Assembly: GCF_900116805.1 (NCBI RefSeq)
Contig: NZ_FPBV01000014.1
Span: 46,708-110,707 of the forward strand
Reading direction: 5' to 3'
DNA length: 64,000 bases
Source of the DNA: Paenalicyclobacillus macrosporangiidus
GTDB lineage: Bacteria > Bacillota > Bacilli > Alicyclobacillales > Alicyclobacillaceae
The position numbers were made by a program, and so were the translations under genes. This document shows positions 40,884-49,318 of the stretch, piece by piece; position 1 is the stretch's first letter; each line of letters starts with the position of its first letter. Below the pieces are notes generated by a model that was not told the DNA's origin, did no database searches, and was given only the letters and a program-made list of their open reading frames with translations.

Positions 40884-43535
40884 CTATTTCGCCTCGGTCG
40901 GCAAGATTCCTGCGCCCTGGCGGACAATTTCCGCCACTTTCGCGATGGCTCCCGGCAGTTTGTCGGCGTCGCGGCCCCCCGCCTGCGCCAGGTCCGGCCG
41001 GCCGCCGCCGCCGCCCCCGGTCAGTTGGGCGACCTGCTTGACGATCTGGCCTGCGTGCAGTTTTCTCTGTTGCAGATCCTTCGATACGGCCGCCACCAGC
41101 TGCACCTTGCCGCCGCCGGCCGTCCCCAGCACCACCACGTGGCTCGGCAGGCGATCGCCCAGTTCGTCGACGATAATGCGCAGCCCGTCCATGTCGGTGT
41201 CCGGCACGATGGCCGCCACCACCGGGATGCCGCCGACATCCTGCACCTGCTCCGCCAACTGCGCCGCCACGCCGCGGCTGAGGCGGGCCTTTGCCGACTC
41301 CAGCTCGCGCTCCAGTTGGCGCGTCTCCTCCAAGGCCCGTTCGACCCGGTTCACCAGCTCACCAGCGGGCACCTTGTAGAGATCCGCCACCCGTTCGATG
41401 AGCGCTTCCCGTTCGCGCACGTATTGGTACGCCCAGCGCCCGGTCACCGCCTCGATGCGGCGCACCCCCGAACCGATGCCGGTTTCCGAGACAATTTGGA
41501 ACAGGCCGATGACCCCCGTGCGCGGCACGTGGCATCCGCCGCACAGTTCGATGCTGTACTCCCCGGCCTTAACCACGCGCACCCGCTTGCCGTATTTCTC
41601 GCCGAACAGCGCCATCGCGCCCATCGCCTTGGCGTCCTCCAGGTCGGTCTCGAAGATCTCCACGACCTCGTCCCGCCAGATGGCGTCGTTGACGCGCCGC
41701 TCCACCTCCGCCAGCTCCTCGCGCGTCAGCGGCCCGAAGTGGGAGAAGTCGAAGCGCAGCCGGGTGTCGGCCACCAGCGATCCCGCCTGGGCAACGTGAT
41801 CGCCCAACACCTCGCGCAGGGCCTTGTGCAACAAATGGGTGGCGGTGTGGTTTTTGATCACGTCTTTCCGCCACGCCTCGTCCACCTGGGCCCGCACCGC
41901 CTGTCCGGCGGTGAGCCGGCCGCGCACGACGCGCACGTGGTGCAGGTGTTGGCCGTGGGGCGCTTTCTTCACGTCGAGGACCTCGGCCTCCACCCCGTCG
42001 CCGACGATGCGGCCGCGGTCCGCCAATTGGCCGCCGCTCTCGGCGTAGAAGGGCGTCACGTCGAGCAGCAGGTCCGCTTCCTCCCCTTCGCCGACCGCCT
42101 CCACCGCGTCCGTCCCCTGGACGAGGGCGATGACGCGGCTGTCCGTCACGAGTTGATCATAGCCGACGAAGCGGCTCTCCACCGTCAGCGTCTCCAGGAC
42201 GCCGCGCTCGCTGTTCATCCCCTCCGCCGTCTGGCGCGCCGCCCGGGCCCGCTCGCGCTGGGCGTCGAGCGCGCGCTGGAACCCGTCGCGATCCACCGAG
42301 ATCCCGTGCTCGCGGGCGATCTCCTCGGTCAGGTCAATCGGAAAGCCGAACGTGTCGTACAGCCGGAAGGCGTCCTGCCCGGAGAGCACCCGGTCCCCCT
42401 GCGCCGCCAAACGCTCCAAGGTCTCCTGCAGCAGCGCCTCGCCTTCGGACAGCGTCTCGAGGAACCGCTCCTCCTCCGTGCGCACGACGCGCTGGATGAA
42501 CTCGAGCTTCTCCGCCACCTCGGGATACTCGACCCCCATCGCCTCGGCGACCGCCGGCGCCAGCTCGTGCAAGAACGGGCGCTCGACGCCGAGCTTGCGT
42601 CCGCTGCGCACCGCCCGCCGCAACAGCCGGCGGATGATGTAGCTGCGCCCTTCGTTGCCCGGCAGAACCCCGTCGCCGACGGCGAACACAACCGTGCGCA
42701 GGTGGTCGGCGATGATCTTGAAATGGACGTCGCGCCCCGCGTCCACCCCGTACGGGACGCCGGCGACGCGCTCGGCCTCGGCGATGATGGGGCGGAACAG
42801 GTCGGTCTCGAAGTTGTTCGGCACACCCTGCAGGACCGAGGCGATCCGCTCCAAGCCCATGCCGGTGTCGATGTTCTTCTTCGGCAACGGCGTGTACGAG
42901 CCGTCCGGCTCCTTGTTGAACTGGGTGAACACCAGGTTCCAGATCTCGAGGAACCGGTCGCAATCACAGCCCGGCTTGCAGTCGGGCGATCCGCAGCCGA
43001 ACTCGCGCCCGCGGTCATAATAGATCTCCGAACACGGCCCGCACGGCCCCTCGCCGATCTCCCAGAAGTTGTCCTCGTCCCCGAGCACGATGCGCTCCTT
43101 GGGCAGGCCAATCTCCTGATGCCAGATATCGTACGCCTCCTGGTCCTCGTGATGCACCGTCGCGTACAGCCGCTCCGGTTCCAATTCGAGCACCTCGGTC
43201 AGATAGCCCCAGGCCCAGCGGATGGCATCCCGTTTGAAGTAGTCGCCGAACGAGAAGTTGCCGAGCATCTCGAACATCGTCTGGTGCCGGGCCGTGTAGC
43301 CGACGTTTTCGATGTCGTTGGTGCGGATGCACTTCTGCACGCTGACGATGCGCGCGCGCTCCGGGATCTCGCGCCCGTCGAAGTACGGTTTGAGCGGTGC
43401 CATCCCGGCGTTGATCCAGAGCAGGGTCGGGTCGTCGTGCGGCACCAGGCTGGCGCTCGGGAACACCAGATGCCCCCGCTCCGCGAAGTACGATTTAAAC
43501 GAATCCCGGATCTCTTGCGCAGACAGTCGCTTCAT
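40884..43535 (-). CDS. alaS: Alanyl-tRNA synthetase
   Basis: 883 residues, full length. The class II catalytic core begins KRLSAQEIRDSFKSYFAERGH and has FEMLGNFSFGDYFKRDAI with RHQTMFEML. The editing domain has the zinc ligands in NHTATHLLHKALREVLG and ELCGGCHVPRTGVIG. The C-terminal DHHA1 domain ends with GGGGGGRPDLAQAGG. GGAGGG lies 8 bases before ATG 43535. Expression is controlled by a T-box leader of about 240 nt. Confidence 0.97.
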   Translation of the reverse strand: MKRLSAQEIRDSFKSYFAERGHLVFPSASLVPHDDPTLLWINAGMAPLKPYFDGREIPERARIVSVQKCIRTNDIENVGYTARHQTMFEMLGNFSFGDYFKRDAIRWAWGYLTEVLELEPERLYATVHHEDQEAYDIWHQEIGLPKERIVLGDEDNFWEIGEGPCGPCSEIYYDRGREFGCGSPDCKPGCDCDRFLEIWNLVFTQFNKEPDGSYTPLPKKNIDTGMGLERIASVLQGVPNNFETDLFRPIIAEAERVAGVPYGVDAGRDVHFKIIADHLRTVVFAVGDGVLPGNEGRSYIIRRLLRRAVRSGRKLGVERPFLHELAPAVAEAMGVEYPEVAEKLEFIQRVVRTEEERFLETLSEGEALLQETLERLAAQGDRVLSGQDAFRLYDTFGFPIDLTEEIAREHGISVDRDGFQRALDAQRERARAARQTAEGMNSERGVLETLTVESRFVGYDQLVTDSRVIALVQGTDAVEAVGEGEEADLLLDVTPFYAESGGQLADRGRIVGDGVEAEVLDVKKAPHGQHLHHVRVVRGRLTAGQAVRAQVDEAWRKDVIKNHTATHLLHKALREVLGDHVAQAGSLVADTRLRFDFSHFGPLTREELAEVERRVNDAIWRDEVVEIFETDLEDAKAMGAMALFGEKYGKRVRVVKAGEYSIELCGGCHVPRTGVIGLFQIVSETGIGSGVRRIEAVTGRWAYQYVREREALIERVADLYKVPAGELVNRVERALEETRQLERELESAKARLSRGVAAQLAEQVQDVGGIPVVAAIVPDTDMDGLRIIVDELGDRLPSHVVVLGTAGGGKVQLVAAVSKDLQQRKLHAGQIVKQVAQLTGGGGGGRPDLAQAGGRDADKLPGAIAKVAEIVRQGAGILPTEAK

Positions 43536-43591
43536 GCCATGTCCCTCCAACCGCGTCTGACCGGAGCGATGTGCGCCTCCCGCACGCCAAA

Positions 43592-43829
43592 ACGCCTCTC
43601 GTCCCGACAGGGACGAGAGGCGTGTCTCGCGGTACCACCCTGATTACAACCCTGCGGGCAGCCTGCCTGCGGGTTGTCCCTCTGCTTCGCTGTAACGGGC
43701 GAACCCCGTCGTGTCGCGCGCTTGAGGCTGGCTTCAGCTTGTCGATGGGGGCGCCTCGCAGCCAAAGGGCACCCTCTCTGAGCCATCGGGGGCAAGCTTA
43801 CTCGTTCCTCGCATCGCTTTCCGGTATTG
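43592..43829 (-). promoter_or_regulatory. T-box riboswitch leader of alaS (alanine)
   Basis: The T-box core GGGTGGTACCGCG is at 43628-43640. A 14-bp terminator stem (43592-43605 with 43610-43623) followed by TTTT closes the leader. Stem I features include GAGGAACGAGTA near the base and the AGAGAG bulge with a distal loop. A specifier candidate GCC followed by A lies at 43730-43732 in GAAGCCAGCC, which fits alanine. Uncharged tRNA-Ala would favour the antiterminator and alaS expression. Confidence 0.93.
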
Positions 43830-43835
43830 CCCCGT

Positions 43836-43864
43836 ATTCTAAAAGAACGGATGCGGCTTGTCAA
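43836..43864 (-). promoter_or_regulatory. Sigma-A promoter of alaS
   Basis: TTGACA -35 (43859-43864), 17-bp spacer, TAGAAT -10 (43836-43841). The transcript would start near 43829, at the 5' end of the T-box leader. Confidence 0.9.
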
Positions 43865-43929
43865 ACGCGCGGGTACCCCAAGCGGGCGCGGTCGGGGGCG
43901 GCCGCGGACGCCGCCTGGTGGCGATCGTC

Positions 43930-44988
43930 TCAGGGCCGGCGGAACAGCGCGCGCACCCCTGTGTAGACCACCTTCGCCACGGCCAAGAGGGGCACCGCGC
44001 ACACCAGGCCGAGCACCCCGCCCACCTCGCCGCCGATGAGCACTGCGGCGACGATGGCCATCGGGTGCAGATCCAGGGTGCGCCCCATGATCTGCGGCTG
44101 AATCAGGTTGCCCTCCAGCTGTTGGACAATCGCGTTGACGACCAGGACCTTCAGCGCCAATTGCGGGCTGACCGTCAGCGCCAAGAGGATGGCCGGCGCC
44201 GCCCCGATGAACGGGCCGAGGTACGGAATGACGTCCATCACCGCGAGGAAGACCGCCAAGAGCAGCGCGTACGGCATGCCGACGACCAGGTAACCGGCGT
44301 ACGTCAACACTCCCACCGCCATCATCACCAACATCTGCCCGCGCACGTAACGCCCGAGGGTCGTGTCGATGTCCATCAGGATCTCGCGCGCCTCGTCCCG
44401 GTACGGGCGCGGAACCAGGTGCAACAGCGCGCGTCCCAGGGCGCGCCCGTCTTTGAGCATGTAGAAGACGAGGAACGGCACGACGAATGCCATGAACACC
44501 GCCCCCACCGTGGACGTCAACATGGACACGGCGCGGGTGACGTAGTGGGTGAGATGCTGCTCCGCCTGTGCCAACGCGGTCTCGACGCCGCGGCGCAGCG
44601 CGTCGGGGAGATAGTGCCGGCGCGCGGCGACGCCGTCAATCCAGCCGTCCGCCTGCCGAATCATGTCCGGCAAGTGTTGCCCGAGCTGCGTCAACTGGCG
44701 GGACACCACCGGGATGGCCTGCAGGATGACGACCACGGCCAGCACAGCGAACATCAGGTAGATGATGAGGATGGCCATCCCGCGCGGCACCCGGCGCCGG
44801 ACCAGCAATTCGACCACCGGCTGCAGCAGATAGGTGACCACCATCGCGGCGAGAAACGGAATGGCGACGACCTTCAGGATGGTCCACAGGTCGTGCAGGA
44901 AGCTGCGCAGTTGGGCAATCAGCCACAGGCACGCGAGGGTCGCCAGCAAGGACAGGACCGTGCGAAGGTATTTCGTGGACGCGTCCAA
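43930..44988 (-). CDS. AI-2E family transporter (YrrI-like)
   Basis: 352 residues with about eight membrane helices of the AI-2E/PerM family. Typical segments are VVAIPFLAAMVVTYLLQPVV near the start, FMAFVVPFLVFYMLKDG, and the C-terminal AVMDVIPYLGPFIGAAPAIL and QLEGNLIQPQIMGRTLDLHP. Members have been linked to autoinducer-2 export or to sodium/proton exchange; the substrate is unknown here. TTG 44988 was chosen behind GGGGGGAGGGG, with a short spacing. It lies upstream of the alaS leader, as yrrI adjoins alaS in B. subtilis. Confidence 0.87.
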   Translation of the reverse strand: MDASTKYLRTVLSLLATLACLWLIAQLRSFLHDLWTILKVVAIPFLAAMVVTYLLQPVVELLVRRRVPRGMAILIIYLMFAVLAVVVILQAIPVVSRQLTQLGQHLPDMIRQADGWIDGVAARRHYLPDALRRGVETALAQAEQHLTHYVTRAVSMLTSTVGAVFMAFVVPFLVFYMLKDGRALGRALLHLVPRPYRDEAREILMDIDTTLGRYVRGQMLVMMAVGVLTYAGYLVVGMPYALLLAVFLAVMDVIPYLGPFIGAAPAILLALTVSPQLALKVLVVNAIVQQLEGNLIQPQIMGRTLDLHPMAIVAAVLIGGEVGGVLGLVCAVPLLAVAKVVYTGVRALFRRP

Positions 44989-45052
44989 GCCCCTCCCCCC
45001 TTTGGCGGCGTGTCCATTCACAGCCAGTATATGCAGTTGTCCCAGCGGACAT

Positions 45053-45082
45053 TTGCCTGTCTGGCAACAAAGCCCGTATACT
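45053..45082 (+). promoter_or_regulatory. Promoter of the crcB pair
   Basis: TTGCCT (45053-45058), 18-bp spacer, TATACT (45077-45082), 50 bp before the first crcB start. The space to the start codon is too short for a fluoride riboswitch. Confidence 0.7.
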
Positions 45083-45131
45083 GGCACCGTAACGGGACGC
45101 GCCCGTGCGGGCGCAGAGGGGGAAGACGGGC

Positions 45132-45542
45132 ATGCCGTACCTCGCCGTGGCCATCGGGGGTCTGCTGGGCGCCGTGGCGCGCTACCTCATCAGCGAGTGG
45201 GTGGGTACCCTGCACGGGTTTCCAGTCGCGACCTTGATCATCAACATCGCCGGCAGCGCCTTCCTTTCGTGGTTCTACACGCTGACGCTGGAACGCCTGC
45301 CTGTTCACCCGCACCTGCGCCTTTGCATTGGCACCGGATTCGTCGGAGCGTTCACCACGTTTTCCACGCTGACCGTCGATGTCTGGAATTTGACGGCGGC
45401 ACAACTGTACGGATGGGCAGGCCTGTATCTGCTTCTGACCTTCGCCGGGGGCCTGCTCGCCGCCGCGTTCGGATACTGGGTGGCATCGCGGCAGGCCGCC
45501 CTGCGCTGGGTGCCGACGAGACCAGACGACGAGGAGATGTGA
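45132..45542 (+). CDS. crcB: Fluoride channel CrcB/FluC, subunit 1
   Basis: 136 residues, four membrane helices. Fluc signatures are AIGGLLGAVARYLISEWVG, FPVATLIINIAGSAFLSWF with the pore-lining Asn, and IGTGFVGAFTTFSTLTVDVW with the Phe-box and the TTFST sodium-site region. ATG 45132 has GAGGGGG upstream. The tandem second gene suggests a heteromeric channel, as in B. subtilis. It exports fluoride. Confidence 0.95.
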   Translation: MPYLAVAIGGLLGAVARYLISEWVGTLHGFPVATLIINIAGSAFLSWFYTLTLERLPVHPHLRLCIGTGFVGAFTTFSTLTVDVWNLTAAQLYGWAGLYLLLTFAGGLLAAAFGYWVASRQAALRWVPTRPDDEEM

Positions 45543-45545
45543 GGA

Positions 45546-45908
45546 GTGGGCATCCTGTGGGTGAGCATCGGGGGCGTCGCGGGCGCCCTGCTGCGGTACC
45601 AGCTGTCGAAGTGGATCGGGGAGCGCTGGGCGGTGTCGTTTCCCGTCGCGACGCTGTTCATCAACGTCAGCGGCTCGTTCCTGCTCGGCGTCATCACGCG
45701 CCATGCGTCGGGCTGGTTTCCGAATCACGAGCAGGCCGCCGTGCTCTTGCTCGGCACGGGGATATGCGGGGCCTATACGACGTTCTCCACGTTCTCCTAC
45801 GAATTCACCATGTTGATGCGCGAGGGACGGACCCGGGCAGCCCTGGTGTACCTGGCTGCCTCCGGCGTGCTCGGCCTCGCCGCCGCGTTCGCCGGGCTGC
45901 ACCTGTAA
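45546..45908 (+). CDS. crcB: Fluoride channel CrcB/FluC, subunit 2
   Basis: 120 residues from GTG 45546, three bases after the first crcB stop, with GAGGAGATGTGAGGA upstream. It contains SIGGVAGALLRYQLSKWIG, FPVATLFINVSGSFLLGVI and LGTGICGAYTTFSTFSYEF, the same Fluc motifs. The two subunits differ along their length, which is usual for heterodimeric Fluc channels in Gram-positive bacteria. A hairpin after the stop closes the unit. Confidence 0.95.
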   Translation: MGILWVSIGGVAGALLRYQLSKWIGERWAVSFPVATLFINVSGSFLLGVITRHASGWFPNHEQAAVLLLGTGICGAYTTFSTFSYEFTMLMREGRTRAALVYLAASGVLGLAAAFAGLHL

Positions 45909-45914
45909 ACAGGC

Positions 45915-45957
45915 GAAGGGCTGCGGCACGCGCGCCAGGTGCGCCCCGCAGCCCTTC
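45915..45957 (+). terminator. Terminator-like hairpin after crcB
   Basis: GAAGGGCTGCGG (45915-45926) pairs with CCGCAGCCCTTC (45946-45957). The stem is long but the following T-tract is weak (TTC). Confidence 0.6.
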
Positions 45958-46004
45958 TTCACCATCTGCTGCTCACCGCTTCCGACCGTCCGCGCCGCAA
46001 GGAC

Positions 46005-46196
46005 TCACACCGTGCCGGTGCCCAGTTCGAGCGAGTCCGGCGAGTACTCCACAGCGACCAGGGATCCGTCTTCCGCGACCTCGTACACCTTGATGTCATC
46101 GCCCGACACGTTGAACTCCTTGAAACAACCCCAGCAGTAATACTGATTCGCACCGATCTTTCCAATATCCCTGCAGTGACAGTGTGGACAGCGCAT
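46005..46196 (-). CDS. Small zinc-ribbon-like protein
   Basis: 63 residues beginning MRCPHCHCRDIGKIGANQYY followed by CWGCFKEFNV. Two CxxC pairs (CPHC and CWGC) form a rubredoxin-like zinc ribbon, and the C-terminal half is acidic (YEVAEDGSLVAVEYSPDSLE). Start ATG 46196 has AAAGGAG 8 bases upstream. Proteins of this kind are common in Bacilli as small metal-binding or nucleic-acid-associated proteins; the function is unknown. It is downstream of iscS but separated by ~250 bp. Confidence 0.8.
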   Translation of the reverse strand: MRCPHCHCRDIGKIGANQYYCWGCFKEFNVSGDDIKVYEVAEDGSLVAVEYSPDSLELGTGTV

Positions 46197-46444
46197 GACT
46201 CAATCTCCTTTGGGAAGACCTTACATGATACTCTTAGCGTATCCAGAAGTGGAAATCAGTAAACAGGCGCAGGACGGCACACGACGACCCCCGCAGCCTG
46301 CTCGGGGGTGATTCCAGAATGTAGCGCTGAAAAAAGGTGAGTTACTTGGGCGACCTCCTTCATGGTAGCGCAGCCGGGTGTGAAAGGCAAGCCAGCAAAC
46401 GGAAATCCGCCAGCCTCCGCCTCCCGTCGGCGCGCATCGGCACC
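46197..46444 (-). other. Intergenic region with an isolated promoter and hairpin
   Basis: Between iscS and the zinc-ribbon gene there is a TTGCCT -35 (46385-46390) with a 17-bp spacer and a TACCAT -10 (46362-46367). It is followed by AAGGAGGT with no start codon at a suitable distance and by a 7-bp GC hairpin ACCCCCG/CGGGGGT (~46288-46310). It may simply give a long leader to the zinc-ribbon gene, or a small RNA. Confidence 0.45.
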
Positions 46445-47572
46445 TCACTGCCGAAGCGCGTCCACCACCCGCCGTACCGTCCGGCCCGCCCATGCCGCCT
46501 CTTCCGGTTCAATCAACTCGGAGAAGCTGAATCGCACGGACGAACGAACCCGCGCCTCCGTATGCCCGCACGCCATGAGGACGTGGCTCGGCTCCGGGCT
46601 GCCCGCCGTACAGGCCGCGCCCGCCGACGCCGCGACCCCTTCCAGATCCAGGCGCATCAACAACACGTCCGCGCGGATGCCGATGAACGCCAGATTGACA
46701 ATCCCAGGAACCCCCGACGGCGGGCTGTTGTACGCAACCCCGGGCAACCCCTCGAGCGCAGCGAGAAAGGCTTCCCGCGCCCGCCGGATACGCTTCCCGT
46801 GCGCCGCGGACCCCGTCAGACGGGCCACCGCCGCGCCGAAGCCGGCAATGCCCGCCGCGTGCTCCGTCCCGGCGCGCCGGCCTCGCTCCTGGGATCCGCC
46901 GCGCAGGACGGGCTGCCAACGGGTGCCTTTGCGGACGTACAGCGCCCCGACCCCCTTGGGACCGTGCAGTTTGTGGGCGGAGAAACTGGCGAGATCGACC
47001 GCCGAATCCGCCAAGGCGACCGGCACCGCCCCGAGGGCCTGTACCATGTCGGAGTGCACCACGATGTCCGGATGGACCCGTTTCACCGCGCGGGCGATGG
47101 CGTCGACGTCCGTGATGGCGCCGGTCTCGTTGTTCACCCGCATCAGGCTCACGACGCCCGTGTCCTCCCGAAGGGCTTCGAGCACCGCGTCCACGCCCAC
47201 CGATCCATCCGGACCAGGAGGCACGAAGGTCACCTTCGCCCCCAACTGTTGGAGGAAGTCACAGGTGTGAAGCACCGCGTGATGCTCCGCCTGGCTGGTC
47301 ACCACGTGGCGGCGCGCCCCCGCGGCCAGCCACGCGCCGACGAGCGCCAGGTGCACCGACTCCGTCCCTCCGCTGGTGAAGACCACCTCGTCCGGGCGCG
47401 CGCCGATACCCTCGGCCACCTGCCGCCGCGCCGCCTCGATGCCGGCGCGGGCATCGCGGCCGAACCGGTGTGTGCTCGACGGATTTCCGAACCGTTCGTC
47501 CAGGTACGGCGCCATTGCCTCGCGCACCTCAGGCAGCAGCGGGGTCGTGGCGGCATTGTCCAGATACACCAT
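46445..47572 (-). CDS. Cysteine desulfurase (NifS/IscS type, YrvO-like)
   Basis: 375-residue PLP enzyme that removes sulfur from cysteine for tRNA thiolation or Fe-S assembly. It begins MVYLDNAATTPLLPEV. The PLP Lys is in SFSAHKLHGPKGVGALYV and the catalytic Cys in GAACTAGSPEPSHVL. In VFTSGGTESVHLAL and SQAEHHAVL the cofactor residues are visible. GGAGG lies 8 bases before ATG 47572. The cymR-cysteine desulfurase order matches B. subtilis, where the partner MnmA normally follows; mnmA is not found downstream here. Confidence 0.93.
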   Translation of the reverse strand: MVYLDNAATTPLLPEVREAMAPYLDERFGNPSSTHRFGRDARAGIEAARRQVAEGIGARPDEVVFTSGGTESVHLALVGAWLAAGARRHVVTSQAEHHAVLHTCDFLQQLGAKVTFVPPGPDGSVGVDAVLEALREDTGVVSLMRVNNETGAITDVDAIARAVKRVHPDIVVHSDMVQALGAVPVALADSAVDLASFSAHKLHGPKGVGALYVRKGTRWQPVLRGGSQERGRRAGTEHAAGIAGFGAAVARLTGSAAHGKRIRRAREAFLAALEGLPGVAYNSPPSGVPGIVNLAFIGIRADVLLMRLDLEGVAASAGAACTAGSPEPSHVLMACGHTEARVRSSVRFSFSELIEPEEAAWAGRTVRRVVDALRQ

Positions 47573-47609
47573 TGCATTCGCCTCCGCATGGCGAAGCGGG
47601 CCCGACCGA

Positions 47610-48020
47610 TTAAATGTAGTACATGTACGAATCGGCACCGCTCTCCTTCATCTCCACCAGATCCTGCAGGGTCACCGACTTAAGCACCGACAGGATGGCC
47701 TGGCGCAGGCGCTCCCACAGCTCGTCCAGGCCGTCTTCCACATCCTCGTCCACCAAATGCAGCGGTCCCTCCAACGTCAGGATGATGTCGGCCGCCGTGA
47801 TCTCGGTCTTCGGTTTCGCCAGGACGTAGCCGCCGTACGCCCCGCGGATGCTGCGGACATACCCCGCGTTGCGCAGCGGCGCAATCAGTTGTTCCAAGTA
47901 GTGCTCCGACAGTCCTTGCCGTTCCGCGATGGATTTCAACGAGACCGGTGAACCCGTCTCGTGCATCGCCAGGTCCACCAACAGCATCAGCCCGTATCTG
48001 CCTTTCGTCGAGATCTTCAC
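47610..48020 (-). CDS. cymR: Cysteine metabolism repressor CymR (Rrf2 family)
   Basis: 136 residues: KISTKGRYGLMLLVDLAMHE, LSEHYLEQLIAPLRNAGYV and SIRGAYGGYVLAKP. The C-terminal SYMYYI resembles the AYMFYI end of B. subtilis CymR (138 residues). The Cys cluster that binds an Fe-S cluster in IscR is absent, which supports CymR. In Bacillus it represses cysteine uptake and synthesis together with CysK. GTG 48020 overlaps the rarA stop by four bases. Confidence 0.93.
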   Translation of the reverse strand: MKISTKGRYGLMLLVDLAMHETGSPVSLKSIAERQGLSEHYLEQLIAPLRNAGYVRSIRGAYGGYVLAKPKTEITAADIILTLEGPLHLVDEDVEDGLDELWERLRQAILSVLKSVTLQDLVEMKESGADSYMYYI

Positions 48021-49318
48021 GGCGTCGCCTCCCTGTGTGCTTCCTGTTGTTGTAAATCCTCCCGCAGGTATTTGCGCGGGGCCACCCCTACCGGCCAATA
48101 GTCCTGCTCCACCCAGTGACCCGGGTAATCATGCGGATACCGGTAGCCAATTCCGCTGCCCAACTGCTCGGCGCCCCGATACCCCGTGCCCCGCAGGTGG
48201 GGGGGAACGGTCAGGGGCAGTCCCTGCGCCACGTCCTGCATCGCCTCGTTGATGGCCCGGTACGCGGCGTTCGACTTGGGCGCGCGGGCCAGATACGCCG
48301 TCGCCTCCGCCAACGGGATCCGCCCCTCCGGCATGCCGATGGCTTGTACGGCGTGCATCGCCGCCACCGCCAACGGCAGGGCCTGGGGATCCGCCAGGCC
48401 GATGTCTTCGGCCGCCAAAATGACCAGGCGCCTGGCGATGAACATCGGGTCTTCGCCCGCCGTCAGCATCTTCGCCAGCCACAGGATGGCGGCGTCGGCG
48501 TCCGATCCGCGCACCGACTTGATGAACGCCGAGATGGTGTCGTAATGCTCGTCCCCGCCGGTGTCGTACACCACCTGGCGCTGCTGAATAGCCGCACGCG
48601 CCTGGTCCTCGTCCACCTCGACGCGCCCGTCCGCCCCCACTGGCGCGGTCGTGACCGCCAACTCGAGGGCGTTCAGCGCGCGCCGGGCGTCTCCCGCCGC
48701 GAAGCGGACGATGACGTCCAGCGCCGCGTCCGTCACCGTCGCGTCGTACGCCCCGAGCCCCCGCTCGCGGTCCGCCAAGGCCCGCTCCAGCAGTTGCCGG
48801 ATATCCGCCGCGTCCAGGGGATCGAGCCGGTACACCTGGGAGCGGGAGACGAGCGCCGCGTTCACCTGCACATACGGGTTTTCCGTCGTCGCGCCGATGA
48901 GCGTCACCAACCCACGCTCCACGAACGGCAACAGCGCGTCCTGCTGGGCCTTGTTGAAGCGGTGGATCTCATCGATGAACAGGACCGTCCGCCGCCCGTA
49001 CAGGCGCCGCTCCTCCTTGGCCTGCTCGATGACGTGCCGGATGTCCGCCACGCCGGAGGAGACCGCGTTGAGAGAGGCAAACCGTGCCTTGGTGGCGCGG
49101 GCGATCACGTGGGCCAGCGTGGTCTTGCCGGTGCCGGGCGGCCCGTAAAAGATCACCGACCGCAGGCGATCCGTCTCGATGGCCCGCCGCAAGGACGACC
49201 CCGGCCCGACCACGTGCGCCTGTCCGACCACCTCGTCGAGCGTGCGCGGACGCATGCGGTGCGCCAGGGGCGCTTCCAGCTCTTGCTCGCGTTGAGCCTG
49301 CGCCTCGAACAGATCCAT
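48017..49318 (-). CDS. rarA: Replication-associated recombination protein RarA (MgsA, AAA+ ATPase)
   Basis: 433 residues. AAA+ motifs: HRMRPRTLDEVVGQAHVVGP, Walker A in FYGPPGTGKTTLAHV, Walker B in LFIDEIHRFNKAQQDALLPF and sensor 1 in IGATTENPYVQVN. The C-terminal tetramerisation domain carries SVRGSDADAAILWLAKMLTAGEDP-type sequence and LRGTGYRGAEQLG. RarA acts at stalled forks. ATG 49318 overlaps the ltaE stop. The B. subtilis homologue is yrvN, next to cymR. Confidence 0.95.
   Translation of the reverse strand: MDLFEAQAQREQELEAPLAHRMRPRTLDEVVGQAHVVGPGSSLRRAIETDRLRSVIFYGPPGTGKTTLAHVIARATKARFASLNAVSSGVADIRHVIEQAKEERRLYGRRTVLFIDEIHRFNKAQQDALLPFVERGLVTLIGATTENPYVQVNAALVSRSQVYRLDPLDAADIRQLLERALADRERGLGAYDATVTDAALDVIVRFAAGDARRALNALELAVTTAPVGADGRVEVDEDQARAAIQQRQVVYDTGGDEHYDTISAFIKSVRGSDADAAILWLAKMLTAGEDPMFIARRLVILAAEDIGLADPQALPLAVAAMHAVQAIGMPEGRIPLAEATAYLARAPKSNAAYRAINEAMQDVAQGLPLTVPPHLRGTGYRGAEQLGSGIGYRYPHDYPGHWVEQDYWPVGVAPRKYLREDLQQQEAHREATP

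Noticed and set aside
41025..43643. Long plus-strand frame opposite alaS
   Set aside because: Shadow of alaS and its T-box; no motifs and no ribosome-binding site.
45083..45131. Fluoride riboswitch before crcB
   Set aside because: The leader is only about 45 nt and lacks the conserved crcB motif.
46256..46363. 35-codon frame MKEVAQVTH... in the iscS downstream gap
   Set aside because: Its ATG overlaps the -10 of the only promoter nearby, so the transcript would not contain the start codon, and no ribosome-binding site precedes it.
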